Source: Bettongia penicillata ogilbyi
Taxonomy: Eukaryota; Chordata; Mammalia; Diprotodontia; Potoroidae
Direction: 5' to 3'
NCBI GenBank assembly: GCA_023548195.1
Contig: JAJHZJ010000252.1
Location: forward strand, 4,813,242 to 4,877,241
Length of the DNA: 64,000 nucleotides
Position numbers and translations under genes: made by a program. Below the pieces are notes generated by a model. The model was not told where the DNA came from. It made no database searches and worked only from the letters and a program-made list of their open reading frames with translations. Numbering within the stretch: the first letter of the stretch is position 1; each line of letters begins with the position of its first letter. This document shows positions 47,823 through 58,820 of this stretch, in pieces.

Positions 47823-50683
47823 ATAAAGCACCAGCTTACACAGCATGTAAGGGAAGATAAACGGAAAGATCGCTGGCACTATTTAACTTGTCTACTTGGG
47901 CACTTGGATCTTTGTTCTTGAAAACCATTCACACCACCTAAGGAAAGAAATGTATGCTACCTTGTTGAAAATAAGGCAGAATAAATGAGTACAGAATTTT
48001 GATGGTATTGATTCAGTTTAAGTCACATAGAAAAATAGTTGAATGAAAGAGGAAGCTATCTACTGACAGAAAATTAGCCCTAAGAAAATCATGAGTCAAT
48101 TCTTGAACTATAATAACTATAAAAGTCAAGCAAATAAACACACACAGTATAAGACACAAGTGTCTCACCTTTCACACTCTACCAAGGTCTAGTTCCGGCT
48201 TCACTGACACTCATGACTAAAGAGTATGTATGTTGTATTTGCATATTGTGATGCCAGAACTGGATTACTTTAGCCAGGACTGTGCTAATTCTAGGTCTGG
48301 TACCACCTCCCAAGTCAAAAACATCTATCTATAAAGTATCATTATACTCCACACTCAGTGGTAAGCCTGCAAATAAAAAGATTTTAAAATGAGAGGCAGG
48401 CTACAATGTTTCAAGGAAGAGGGAGGTGGTAGAAAGTGACCTGAACACATATAATAACAACTCAAAGTAGGGAGTCAAGGGGGCAAAGAAGAGATTCAAA
48501 GGCTCTTTGAACCTCTGAGAGGGAAGACAATACTTTCAAACTTGAGGAATCACAGAAAGCTTCTGGTGCGAGGGAACCCCTGAGCTGGACCTTGAAGGAA
48601 GAGGGTTTGTGAAAGACAATGGTGAAGAAATGCGTACCAGAAGTAATGTTCCGCCTGTGCAAATGTTTTCCTAAATCTTCCCAGAAATAAAAAATATCCC
48701 TATAGAAATGACTTGAGAGGAAGCAGCAGAAGGCTAAATTTTGCTCAGATCCAAAACCCCAAAGAAATGGAAACAGTGGGCTCACCTCTGCCAGACCTCC
48801 TAGATAGCCTGGCACAATAAATATGCCAGATGCAGACAGCAGGTGGCCCAATCACTGAAGAAAAATTCTGTTGAAGAGGCAGTGTATTGAAAGCTGATCT
48901 TTTGGGACAGTGGAAGAGAGGCCACTCTGAGTAATTCCCAAACTGATCTCCATTTCCCCAATGCCACTGAGAGTCAATACATTAATACCGAGGTGATCAT
49001 TTGATCAAAACAACACAAAGATATAATCCCTAACCAATCTTTTCATCACATTTCTCTAGGAAAAAAGACACAAAAACTCTAAAACATCTCTTTGTTAATT
49101 TTCTGTTATATCCATTTACTCAAACCAAACCTTCCCATAAAAATCTTAAATGTTAGTATCAGCAAAATTATGTAAAGTCCTCCTAGTGCTTACTGAAAAT
49201 GTGATGAAAAAAAAACTATTAGAAAAATCATTAGAGCAATCATTATATAAGGCAAACAATGATTTAGTTTAAAATGACTTTTGGTTTTATAGAGTTGAAG
49301 GTATTTAAATCGTTCCTAATTTTTTTTTTTTTTTTGCTGTGGCTGCCGAATATTGTCATTCTTGGTTAAAATATCTTAAAATCTTCTGGATTATACTTAA
49401 AATGGTATTTGAGATTATTTATACCACATTAATTGCCATGGAACTGAAGGTGAGGAAGGGAAAAAGAGAACAAAGATATGGAGCCAAAAAGGAAAGGAAT
49501 AGAATAATTTGAGGGATGGAAAGCAAGATATATTAAGGGGGGAAGGAAGATGTACAGTTAAATATGTACAGTTAAAAAGATAGTAAGATTCTGATAGTCC
49601 TATGAGAATGTCTTTATTAATAATATTTTATAAATTCTATTTCCCTAGAAACAAAAATAGTCACCTAAGTCAATTACATCAGATCCAAATCTGAAAACAA
49701 AGCATACATGGGAAAAGGAAGGAATTTAATAATTTATTTTTTTAAATGAATGCAAAGTAGATCAAGGAAATGGCTGCTATGAATTTAAAACAATTAACAA
49801 TTAACCTACATTTCCAGCAACTAAATGAAATACTATTAGAGCATACATAACTATCAAAATTGGTCTGACGTATGGTTTTATTCGTAAAATAAAACCTGTT
49901 ATTTGTTCATCTTCCCGTGCACCAATTAAGGATCCTCACCCCCCAACCCCCAATCAAACAGCTGAGAGACGTTAGCCTGTGCTACCTAGATATCACTTAC
50001 ATTATTGATCCAAGGAATGAGAGATTACCATTCTAGATAAGATTTGTGAATCCTGGGGAAGTCAGAATTTTTTTTTTAATCACAACTTTCTTCTTTCCAT
50101 AAATCATAATTTATTTTTTTCCAGCCATTTCAAGCGGATTGCTTCATATCTTTGTGCACAGTCACAAACCAAAATTAGGGCAAATGGGGGAGGGGGCCTG
50201 GATGTTGGCTAAGCAAATCAGAGACAACACTGACTTTTTCTGCAGTCTCGATTTACAAGGTGACTGACTGGAAGAGTGAATGACCCACATCGCAGGAAGA
50301 AAAAGTCGGGTTACATCTACACCCATTGATGAAACACTGGGCTTTTACATTATTAGGGAGCCAGTTTGTGGGTTTATGACATCAAGTCTAAATGTGGACT
50401 TTCAACACCAAAGCAAATAAGGAACGCGAAATCTTTAAATCCTACTCGAGGCTATTTACTCTCTCGACACCGCCCCCCCCCCCAAAAAAAAGGGCCTCAT
50501 TGCAATGTCACCTCTGCACCTGTCACATGAGCAGATTGGAATGAGATAAGTCGTAAGCTCTAACTAACCACCACGGAGCCTGCCGACCTCCTCCCCCTGC
50601 CTCCCATCAGCAATAAGCCTCAAAGGGGGTGTTACCTTCCCAACGCCAGCCCCTATCCCCAGCACCCGGGCTGAGTCCGTGTA
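47823..50683. other. mostly unassigned, promoter-proximal part of intron 1
   Basis: Largely free of SINE and LINE wording. An 18-T run lies at about 49319-49336. From about 50100 the sequence becomes GC-richer toward the CpG island. The minus-strand ORF of 129 codons at 48462-48851 resembles no protein I know. Confidence 0.4.
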
Positions 50684-50691
50684 TGACGTCA
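50684..50691. promoter_or_regulatory. perfect palindromic CRE (TGACGTCA)
   Basis: TGACGTCA, the full CREB/ATF consensus, about 1.2 kb inside TSPAN7 intron 1. On the plus strand an A/T patch (GCATTAAACC, about 50699-50708) follows 10 bases later. Function is inferred only. Confidence 0.5.
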
Positions 50692-51097
50692 CCCTTCTGC
50701 ATTAAACCCGGCAGCAGGGAATGGAAAGGGATGGAGCACACCCGCGACAATCCTAGCGGAGTGGAGACGCCAGCCTTGTCACCAGCTGATTGAGGACCAC
50801 GATTTATTCATCAGAAAGGAAGGAAAAGGACATTTAAGGGGGTGGGAGAAATCTGCTATTTGCAAAAGAGGAGGGGGTGAAGGGGGTGGTGAGGGGGTGT
50901 AGATGGGGGGGCGGTCTACGAACTGCCACTGTTTATAGTCACTGAGCATGTTCGACGTGCACCTGCAAGCACTTCCTGTAAAAACCACAAATACCCTCCT
51001 GGGATGATCGGTCCTGGGTTGTCCAGGACCTAAGGTGGGCTCGGCAGGGCTGGACCTAAGCACAGCAAGGGCTGTCTGTTCCACCTCTGGATTCAAC

Positions 51098-51129
51098 ACA
51101 CACGGACACACGGACACACGGACACACAC

Positions 51130-51196
<67 letters not shown>
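51098..51196 (+). repeat. (CA)n microsatellite with CACGGA variants
   Basis: Starts as ACACACGGACACACGG units and becomes pure CA for about 60 bases. It lies 0.7 kb downstream of the TSPAN7 donor. Confidence 0.95.
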
Positions 51197-51197
<1 letters not shown>

Positions 51198-51859
51198 ATA
51201 CCCAAGCCAGCTCCCTACAAGGGTCTGCTTCGAGGTAACAGCTCCTGCCAGGGGAAGGCTGCCTGTCACAGGCTCATTAGGAGCGAACGCCGGGGCGGAG
51301 ACGCCGGTGGTTGTCGATTACACCCAGGGGGAGGGGGATAAAATCCAATCTCGCAACTTTCTAAAGGGGCGTCAATTTCATCCTCTGACTTTCCCTCCTC
51401 CCCCCGCCACCAGCAAAGGAAAAGAAACCTCAGAATAGCAGGGACCCCCAAAACAGCGCACCGTTCCCACCCCTCTCGGGCTGCGACCACCCCCACCCCA
51501 ACCCCCCCCACCCCCGTAAGTGTCCGGACCCCGGGCAAGGCGGGCGTCCACGATAGCTGGTCCTGCAGAAATGCCACCCAACCCCGCGCTGGCGCTGGAG
51601 CTGGTACCAGAGCTGGTACCCGAGCTGGCGCAGCCACCCCCGCCGAGGTTGCTGCAGCAAGCTCCCCCACGAACCCCCCAGTGCAACAGAAGCAGCAGCC
51701 CCCGCGCGAGCGCACCGTTATCCGCCCCCCAGCCGTGCCCCCCGGCGTCTATCCTAATTCCCAAACCCACACCGACTGACCGACGGACACCCGGGGCAAC
51801 ACAGTCCCCGCCTCCGCTTCCCCTCTCCTTGAGCCCGGGGCGGGGGGCGCTGCGTGGGT

Positions 51860-51865
51860 ACTCAC
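51860..51865 (-). promoter_or_regulatory. TSPAN7: TSPAN7 exon 1 splice donor
   Basis: The minus strand reads TGG then GTGAGT, a consensus 5' splice site. It falls exactly where the TSPAN7 reading leaves the known protein: the next ORF residues (VSTHAAPP) are not tetraspanin sequence. Confidence 0.9.
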
Positions 51866-51946
51866 CCAGAAAACGAAGGAGTAGATGATGAGGAGGGTTT
51901 TGAGACAGGTTATCACGGGTTTGGTCTCCATTCTCCTCGATGCCAT
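51866..51946 (-). CDS. TSPAN7: TSPAN7 (tetraspanin-7) exon 1, coding part
   Basis: The minus strand encodes 27 residues beginning MASRRMETKPVITC and ending in SFVFW, which I recognise as the N terminus of TSPAN7 (TM4SF2/CD231). This is the short cytoplasmic tail plus the start of transmembrane segment 1. The ATG (51944-51946) has A at -3 and G at +4, a strong initiation context; a second in-frame ATG at codon 6 also has good context. The exon ends in phase 0 after a Trp codon, directly followed by GTGAGT. The full protein is a four-pass tetraspanin of about 249 residues, abundant in neurons and known to bind PICK1 and affect AMPA-receptor trafficking. Exon 2, which completes TM1 and the first loop, was not found on the minus strand down to position 1. 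The open frame runs on upstream for 126 codons; I prefer the conserved Met start. Confidence 0.93.
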
Positions 51947-52623
51947 ACTACAGAAGCTCGGGCAGCGGCTGGGCGGGCGGGAGGAGGGGAGGTGGGTGGA
52001 TGGGGGTGGGAGCGAGAGAGCGAGCGCGAGAGCGCGTGTGTGGGGTGTGTGCGCGCGCGCGCCGGAGGAGGGGGGAGGAGGAGCACGAGCGCGAGCGCGT
52101 GTGTCCTGTGTGCGCACGCGCGCGCGCCCCGGAGGGAGGTGGGGAGGAGCGCGGGCGCGAGCGGGGGCGCGGGCACGAGCGCGAGGCCGCCTCTGCCGCT
52201 CCGCCGCGGTGCCCCCGGCTTCCCTGGCTCCCGCGCTCCCCCTGCCCTCTGCAGCACCAGCGCGCGGACCAAAGCCCAGCACCCCGGCGGCGGCGGCAGC
52301 CGGAGCAGCTGACGCCCCCCTCACAAATCTCCCTTCTCACTTAAAGAATAAAAAAATCCCCAAATAAACACAACAACCCACCCACCCCTCGGTGACTACT
52401 GGGCATGCCCCGGCGGCTGGTGTACCTGGGCACCTGGACTTGAGCGTCTGACTGCCCATCTCCTGCATGGATTGTGAGGGAGGGGAGCCCGAGCGAAGGG
52501 GAGTGGGGGGACGGGGTGCGAGTGTGAAGCCGAGCTGCCCCCGGGCTAGGCAAACAGGACCTCGCCTGGGCGTTTTGGACGGACTGAGCAGCTGTCAGAG
52601 CACTGGGTCATGGATGGATGCTG

Positions 52624-52833
52624 GATTTCTGCATGCACACACATGCACAGGCACACATACACACACAGGCACACACACGCGCATACACGGGCACACACGC
52701 GCACCCACACAGGCACACACGGGCACACACACGCACCCACACAGGCACACACGGGCACACACACGCACCCACACAGGCACACACGGGCGCACACACACGG
52801 GCACACACACACGCACTCCCGCACACGACGCCT
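52624..52833 (+). repeat. CA/GGGC minisatellite, 32-bp unit
   Basis: Three tandem 32-base units start at 52702, 52734 and 52766 (unit begins CACCCACACAGGCACACACG, then GGCACACACACG). Related degenerate CA-rich units lie on both sides. It sits about 700 bp upstream of the TSPAN7 ATG. The many 60-130-codon frames across it are compositional. Confidence 0.92.
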
Positions 52834-53154
52834 TCTCACGCTCCTTTTACACCGCACTTCTTTCCACCGATCATCCCACCGGGCAGTGGGCAAATTGGGC
52901 TGGGCACGACTCTGATGGAAAACAAGCCTTTGACAGGTGGAGAGGAAGCAAAAATGGAAAGCGTTGATTTGGAAGGAGAGAGACACAAGTCTCAGTGACT
53001 CGTTATCCAGCTACATCAAGAGAATGATAATGATAATTATCATTTCAGAGAAACAAGGGAATTGGAATAAATGGCATCCTTCATCCCCTTCCTGCTCTAA
53101 ATCCTGCCCATGTATCAAGTCCTCTCTATCACAGTCTCTCTCCAGGCTGGGATA
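52834..53154. other. unassigned TSPAN7 upstream flank
   Basis: No gene or repeat recognised; GC content falls back to the genomic background here. Confidence 0.4.
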
Positions 53155-53300
53155 ATAATAGTAACTGACGTTTAAACGACACTTTAAGATTTGAAAAGTA
53201 CTTTTAACACGCATCGTATTTGATGTTCAGAAGGAGCCTGTAATGGAGGTGCTGCAGTAACCTTACAAATGAAGAAACAAGCTCTAGGAGGTTGTCACGC
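53155..53300 (-). mobile_element. MIR fragment
   Basis: 'AAAGTACTTTTAACACGCAT', 'GATGTTCAGAAGGAGCCTG' and 'ACAAATGAAGAAACAAGCTC' in reverse MIR order. Confidence 0.6.
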
Positions 53301-54329
53301 ACCAGTAGTTGCACGTTTAATATATTTGTGCTGCCTCTCTGGAAGCTGAAGCTGGGCTTATCGTTTGTTGTTTGGTCATTAAAGCAACAGGGAAAGTATT
53401 CAGGAAAATCTTTTAAATGAGCACCGAGCTGCACATAAAAGACACCATTTTGTGTCAGGTAGTGATGAGAGAACTTGTCTGGGTATAAAAGACAGGAGGC
53501 TAATCCAATCTGTGAGCACAGTTCATATCGGGTAAGCAGTGGATCCATGAAAAGATAAGGCATTTTTCTTAACTGCTAGGCACAGAGAGAATAGATTGTT
53601 CCAAGCACATTGAGGTGGCCACAGAATTCATAAGATGTTGCCCTAAGTAGGAATTAACCCTTGAGGAAGCTTTTTCAGGGCCTTGCACTCAAATGGGAAT
53701 TATATTAATAAGCTCTTTCATGAAGCTAGCTAGAAGTAAAAATAGAATGAACACGCCTTGGAAAAGCCTCCTGCAGTCTGTTGTGGTGGTGGTGGTGGCT
53801 ATTATGGGTTATTTATCACTAAATTAGATGCAGTCTCTGCCTGGTGAGGTCACCATATAAACAGACAGGGGGAAGAGACAGTCATGTGAGGAACATGGAA
53901 GGTTGTTCGAGGAAAGGGTGAATCATAGCTAAAATGGAACTATTTCTCATCAGCTAAAGTAGAATTGAGGAGACAAACAGAAAAGCAAAGGGAAGATAGA
54001 AGATAAGCAAATTCTACATCCCTTCTTCTCAAGCCAAGGTGGATAACACAGTCAAGTCAATGCAGTGGTTTCATGGAAGAGCATTTTTGCAATTACCAGG
54101 ATAAGCTTTATGGTTGTGGTGGGTTATATTAAGAATGAAGAATCAAAATCTGCTGGGCTACCTTTAACAACCACAACAAAAAAATATCACATATACAAAG
54201 GAGAGTATGCAGGAGATGCAAAGATTTGAAGTGAAAACACAATGAGGAAGACAGTGCCCATAAAAAAGGTCTGAAAGTTTGAATACAAGACCAAAATCAG
54301 TAACAAAGTAGCACGACATTCAGAAGACT
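53301..54329. other. unassigned upstream flank
   Basis: A short GGT triplet run (53783-53797). Nothing else recognised. Confidence 0.4.
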
Positions 54330-54690
54330 TATGAATAACTAACTGCAGTTAGAAGGGCATAAATGACTGGGATACTTTTGTGGTGCTCCCGTCAGACTAC
54401 CCCTGGGGAATTGTGTTTAATTCTGGGAACCACAGTTTAGGAAGGAAATTGACTATGCTAGATGAGGACTGATTAAAAGACTGAGGAGAATGCACCTGGA
54501 GATGACATGACCTAGTGATGATAGTGTGTCCATCCTCAAATATTCAGAAATCTGCCACGGGGAAGAAGAATTGGATTTCTTATGTTCGTCCTCAGAGGGC
54601 AGAACTAGATTTGAGTTGCAGAGATTCATATGGGCTTGGTGTAAGGAAAAATTTCTTAACAGTTGGAGCTATCCCAAAGTAAGGTGCCTC
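54330..54690 (+). mobile_element. CR1/L3-type LINE 3' fragment
   Basis: 'GTGTTTAATTCTGGGAACCA', 'CAGTTTAGGAAGGAAATTGA', 'CCTCAGAGGGCAGAACTAGA' and 'AAGGAAAAATTTCTTAACAG' follow the end of CR1 ORF2 and its 3' region. Confidence 0.65.
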
Positions 54691-54769
54691 TCTTTTTTTT
54701 AAAGGGGGGGGTTATATTGGACCTGTTTTATCATCAATATGGGGAACTCCTTGCATCAATTTAGATAGA

Positions 54770-54902
54770 TAACTTATCTTAGAGAGTTTCCTGGTGCACT
54801 AAATGGTTAAATGACTTGCCCATACTCCTATGACTAGAATGTGTTGCAGATATGATTTGAAACCAGACATTCCTGAGGTCAAGCTCTTCGTCAACTGACC
54901 AG
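54770..54902 (-). mobile_element. MON1-type SINE fragment
   Basis: 'CTTAGAGAGTTTCCTGGTGC', 'GTTAAATGACTTGCCCATAC' and 'GATTTGAAACCAGACATTCC' in reverse order. Confidence 0.65.
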
Positions 54903-54904
54903 GA

Positions 54905-55200
54905 GTTCTTGACCAGGGACCTATGAACTTTTATATACATACATAATACATGCATACACACATACACACACATATAGACATACACACCTGCACACATGTA
55001 TATACACATATATACATATACACATGTGTATATGTATGTATAATAACTATATTTCAGTATAGTTTCATTTGTAATCCTATGTATTTTGTTTTATTTATTT
55101 TAAAACATTCTGAGAAAAGGTCCATAGGCTTCACCACTCTTCCAGGGAAACCTGTGGCCACACAAAAAAGGATGAGAATGGCTGAACTAAACCATTCTGC
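54905..55200 (-). repeat. ancient interspersed repeat, copy 2, with internal microsatellite
   Basis: 'AATCCTATGTATTTTGTTTT', 'CATTCTGAGAAAAGGTCCAT' and 'AGGCTTCACC' are the reverse complement of the family at 15920-16120. An ACACATATA-type microsatellite (about 54935-55045) interrupts it. Confidence 0.6.
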
Positions 55201-57289
55201 CTCATATGCCCAAAAATGAGATGAAAATTATACACATATATATATACACACACATACATATATATGTGTGTGTATAATGAAAAAAAAAATCCTGCCCTGC
55301 CCAACCTCACAATATTGTTGAGATAATGAGATGAGATAATATCTCTAATGGGGCTCTGTGAGCTATCAAAGTGTGAGATATTTTTATCATTTTAGAAAGA
55401 TTTTTATCTGAAACATTTAAAAGTTTTAGTTTTGCTCTTAAAATGGATAAATATTCTGGTATCTGGAACTTTTAGATATCAAAAATAATATTCCCAAAGG
55501 CATCTCTAAAACCTGAGACTTCATTCTCTTTGTATGTATAGATAGCCATACATGTTTGCTGTGATGTATTGGAGCCAGTTCTAACTGGTTTTAGAGGGTT
55601 GACTGTCAAATGTTTAGGGTGAGCATTTCCATCTCAGACATCTGCAGAACTATAAATCAGGGTTTGATTTTTTGTTTTCTTGATTGTCCACATTTAATAT
55701 AATGGAGATATCAATGATGCCAATTAAATTTAAAAGTGTATCATATTTGCATTTCACCCTCCCAGAGCTAAATATTTACCAGCACACCTCTGCATATGCA
55801 CATAATAGTCTATATTCACACATACACATATCTTTTTATAGGCTTTCAAAAAGTTATCATTTTTTATTAAAAATGTTTTTTTAATTTCTCAGTTTTCTAA
55901 GGAGGCAGAGAGAGAACAGCAATCTATGTTGAAGTGGGCCGTCTGATTAGGCATATGATAGACTTGTGAAGCAATTTCAATATTCTTTTTTTAAAATATT
56001 TACCAGCATATCCCTGAAAGGACATGAAAAAGTTGCCTGAAGTTATTGTTATTACCCTGATAAGTCATAACATAAATCTAAATGAAGGAATAGGAACCTT
56101 TTCTTATGTATATTCCCTAGAAAATATTCCATCATCCTTTCGGTGCCAAGATAATGCCACAGATAGCTTAATGTTCATACATGCACTTGGCTAATTTTTA
56201 TGAGTGGTCCTTTTCAATTGTGTGCACAATGCAGATTCTTCTCTGGCATATTCGGGGAACATCACCCTTAGTGGTCTTGATATCTTTTCTCAAAAAATGA
56301 AAAAACCAGTCTGCCCTGTCTCTGATTACCACATAGCAGGTCTGTGAACCACAGTTCTTTCCAAAGTCCATAATTATGTTACATCATCTGTTACATCAAC
56401 AAAGCTTGAAGCACTTCTGTCTGCTGTCCTTCCAATTATCCTAAGACTCTTCTGCATAGCAGCTGCCGAAGCATCCTATTGACATTTATCCCTTGCACAT
56501 GTCCAGCTCTAGGAAACACATGTAACAGGTGCATGAATATTCATTGAGTAGGAATTTTTTTATTCAAATTTGATGGTGTTTTATTATACTCACTGCAGCA
56601 CCTGTTGTGTCTGCTGTATTCACTACATAAAGGGATGGAGATTTGGCTTTAAGCCAGTCAAGAAGATTGACATTGCTGATCACCCAGCCTCTGTGCATTG
56701 TTTCACAGATTTCATTCATTCAAAGATAGTTGACTCACTTAGTTTCTGGCAGATAAACATGTCCAATATCTTCAGTATGATTTTGTCTACACAATGATGG
56801 CAGATCTAGGGCTATAGTTTTGGTTGAGTTCATTTGTTCATTTCTGGTATTATTTTTGGTTGTGCTTATCTAATAAATCTATGTGTAATAATTAGATTAT
56901 TATATGGGAGCTAAGAAGTAACTGAACCATCCAAAGATTACACACATACACACACACATTTTTATGTGTGTGTGTATGCATAATATCTACACATATTCAC
57001 ACATACACATATTCATGTATATACTTACATACACGCACACACACACATACATATATTTATATAATATATATATATATAAATTATGTGTGTGCATAGGTGT
57101 GGGTAAGTAAAAAGAATCTCCTGTCTCATACCTGGATAATTGTGATGATATGATTTCTATTTCTTGATGATTTGACCTTTTTATTCATTTTTTTTCAAAA
57201 AATAATAGGTAATAATACTTAAAGGTTCACTTTATACAAAGCACCATACTCCGTACCATGGGGTAAACAAAAATATGTATTGTATACAT
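55201..57289. other. unassigned upstream flank with simple repeats
   Basis: TA/CA patches at about 55230-55277 and 56940-57095. No gene or named interspersed repeat. Confidence 0.4.
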
Positions 57290-57480
57290 TTATGAAAATC
57301 AAGACCTGTGATTTCAGTGGTATAGGAAACTGTCAGTATGGAAATCTCTTCTGCTGATATATATTGACAACTCATTAGCAATTTATAATCTTGATTAGTG
57401 GCATTGGTCACTGAGAGGTTAACAAATGCATCCTAATCAATATATGTGTGTATATACACATGTGTGTATGTAGATAGGTG

Positions 57481-57544
<64 letters not shown>

Positions 57545-57650
57545 TAGATAGATAGATAACTACAAACCCTGTTTTCATGTTTCAGAGAGAGGACTTGAAG
57601 CGAGGTCTTCCTAACTCCAGAATCTATCTACTGTGTTACACTGACTCTCA
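57290..57650 (-). mobile_element. MON1 SINE interrupted by a (GATA)n expansion
   Basis: The left part has the MON1 tail in reverse ('CAGTGGTATAGGAAACTGTC', 'GTCACTGAGAGGTTAACAAA', to about 57430). The right part has the SINE head ('GAGAGGACTTGAAGCGAGGT', 'CTTCCTAACTCCAGAATC', to 57650). Between them lie TATGTGTG repeats and GATA units. Confidence 0.75.
57478..57560 (+). repeat. (GATA)n microsatellite
   Basis: About 20 GATA units with one interruption (GATATAGATA) near the right end, inside the SINE above. Confidence 0.95.
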
Positions 57651-58010
57651 AGACATATACATATATAAGTATTTCTATAGAAGATATAAAAGCATTTCCA
57701 GTCACCCAGGACTGCAACCTTCAGGTTATCCTATACTCTCACTCTCTCAGCCTACTTAGCTAATCAGCTGCTAAATCTCATATCTGCCTCCATTAACAAA
57801 CCACGACCATTCCCCATTCCCTTCTCTCCATTCACATAGACATCATATTGGTTCAGTCTCTCAATTTGAATCCTTGCTGATCCAAAGGAGATATTCAGAT
57901 AAAGTTCTATAAGAATATTTGAGGAAGAAATAAATACTTTCATAATGAGGTGAAAGGAGGAGGAGAGGGCAAGGAGCAGGAAATCCTTTTCACAAAGGAG
58001 CTAAAATCTA

Positions 58011-58073
58011 AGATAAGGGTAGAAGGAAGATAAGCAGATTAAGCAGGGGAGGTAAAGACAGGCATAGCCTGCC
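58011..58073 (+). repeat. inverted repeat, left arm
   Basis: 63 bases whose reverse complement matches 58906-58968. The 25 bases nearest the arm's right end (through GGCATAGCCTGCC) match perfectly, and the rest matches well. Confidence 0.8.
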
Positions 58074-58324
58074 AATTTTCTCTGAGGCAACAGAAGGCCT
58101 GATATCACTACTGATTGACTTTGGGAGTTTCCTGGACTGATTTATCCTTCCTTATTCAGCCTGATAGCACTCACTGTGTTGGTGCCAGACTCAGTGCAGA
58201 CACCCAATCAACTGTGCCTGCTATAGTTCAGAACTCCTCAAGACGTCTACCACCCTCAGCCTCCCCATTAGCAGGGAGGGTGTGGTACCATACCCCGTGA
58301 GAATACCATTTTTGAAAAATATAT

Positions 58325-58820
58325 TGCTCTGATTTTTAATTGCTACCAAGTAATTTCAAAATATTTTCAACTCCAGCAGATTCTCATTGTAATGTAAACA
58401 GTGATAGAAGATATAGTCTTAGAAAGATTTTTAACAATCATTTGAAAGATTACTTCAAATCTCTGATAGTAAAAGAAATGCAAATAAAAACTCTGAGATT
58501 TTACCTTACTCCCAGCAAACTGGCAAAAAATTACAAAAAGACATGAATTGATAATGTTGGAGATGTTATTGAAAATCAGACATACTAACACACTATATTA
58601 ATAAAGCCATTCTGGAAAGAAATTTCGGATTATGCGTAAAAAAATAGTAAACTAGAATTCCCATTACTAGGCACATAGGCAAAGAATCCAAAGATAGAAA
58701 GAAATGGTCTCTATACACCAATATATTAATAGCAACACTCTTTGTAGTAGTAAAGAACTGGAAACAAAGGAGATGCCCATCCAATGGAGAATAGATAAAC
58801 AAATTATGGTACATATGTAA
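58325..58820 (+). mobile_element. diverged L1 ORF2 C-terminal fragment (first piece)
   Basis: 'TAAAAGAAATGCAAATAAAA', 'TAGTAAAGAACTGGAAACAA' and 'AGATGCCCATCCAATGGAGA' match L1 C-terminal coding order. It appears to resume at 59690-59825 ('AGATATAATAGAATGTTAAT', 'AACAGAACCAGGAAAAC'). Confidence 0.7.

Larger units (their letters stand above)
1..51865 (-). other. TSPAN7: TSPAN7 intron 1 (3' end outside the window)
   Basis: Inferred from the exon 1 donor at 51865 and the absence of any recognisable TSPAN7 exon 2 on the minus strand. Human TSPAN7 also has a very long first intron. Both HAL1 copies and the CR1 lie in the sense direction of TSPAN7; the two largest L1s and the OSTC pseudogene lie antisense. 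Confidence 0.75.
51260..52330 (-). promoter_or_regulatory. TSPAN7: CpG island and presumed TSPAN7 promoter / 5' UTR
   Basis: This is the only long CpG-rich, GC-rich block in the window, and it brackets exon 1. It has several GGGCGG/CCGCCC-type boxes (for example near 51972-51985), alternating CG/CA runs (52045-52125) and a GGC-repeat stretch near 52285-52300. No clear TATA box is seen; an A/T stretch on the upstream edge (about 52340-52360) is only a weak candidate. This suggests a dispersed CpG-island promoter with the start site somewhere in 51990-52320. The exact start cannot be read from sequence. Confidence 0.75.

Noticed and set aside
48462..48851. 129-codon minus-strand ORF in intron 1
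   Set aside because: No recognisable domain, and the plus strand has old-repeat wording (GACCTTGAAGGAAGAG-like). Likely a chance frame.
50779..51195. Long minus-strand ORF of Cys-Val repeats
   Set aside because: It is the translation of the CA microsatellite and CpG-island edge; low complexity, no homology.
51266..52367. Many overlapping 100-190-codon ORFs on both strands of the CpG island
   Set aside because: GC-rich DNA has few stops. Only the 27 TSPAN7 codons match a known protein, and they end at a splice donor.
52467..52998. ORFs rich in His-Thr or Cys-Val
   Set aside because: Translations of the 32-bp minisatellite in different frames.
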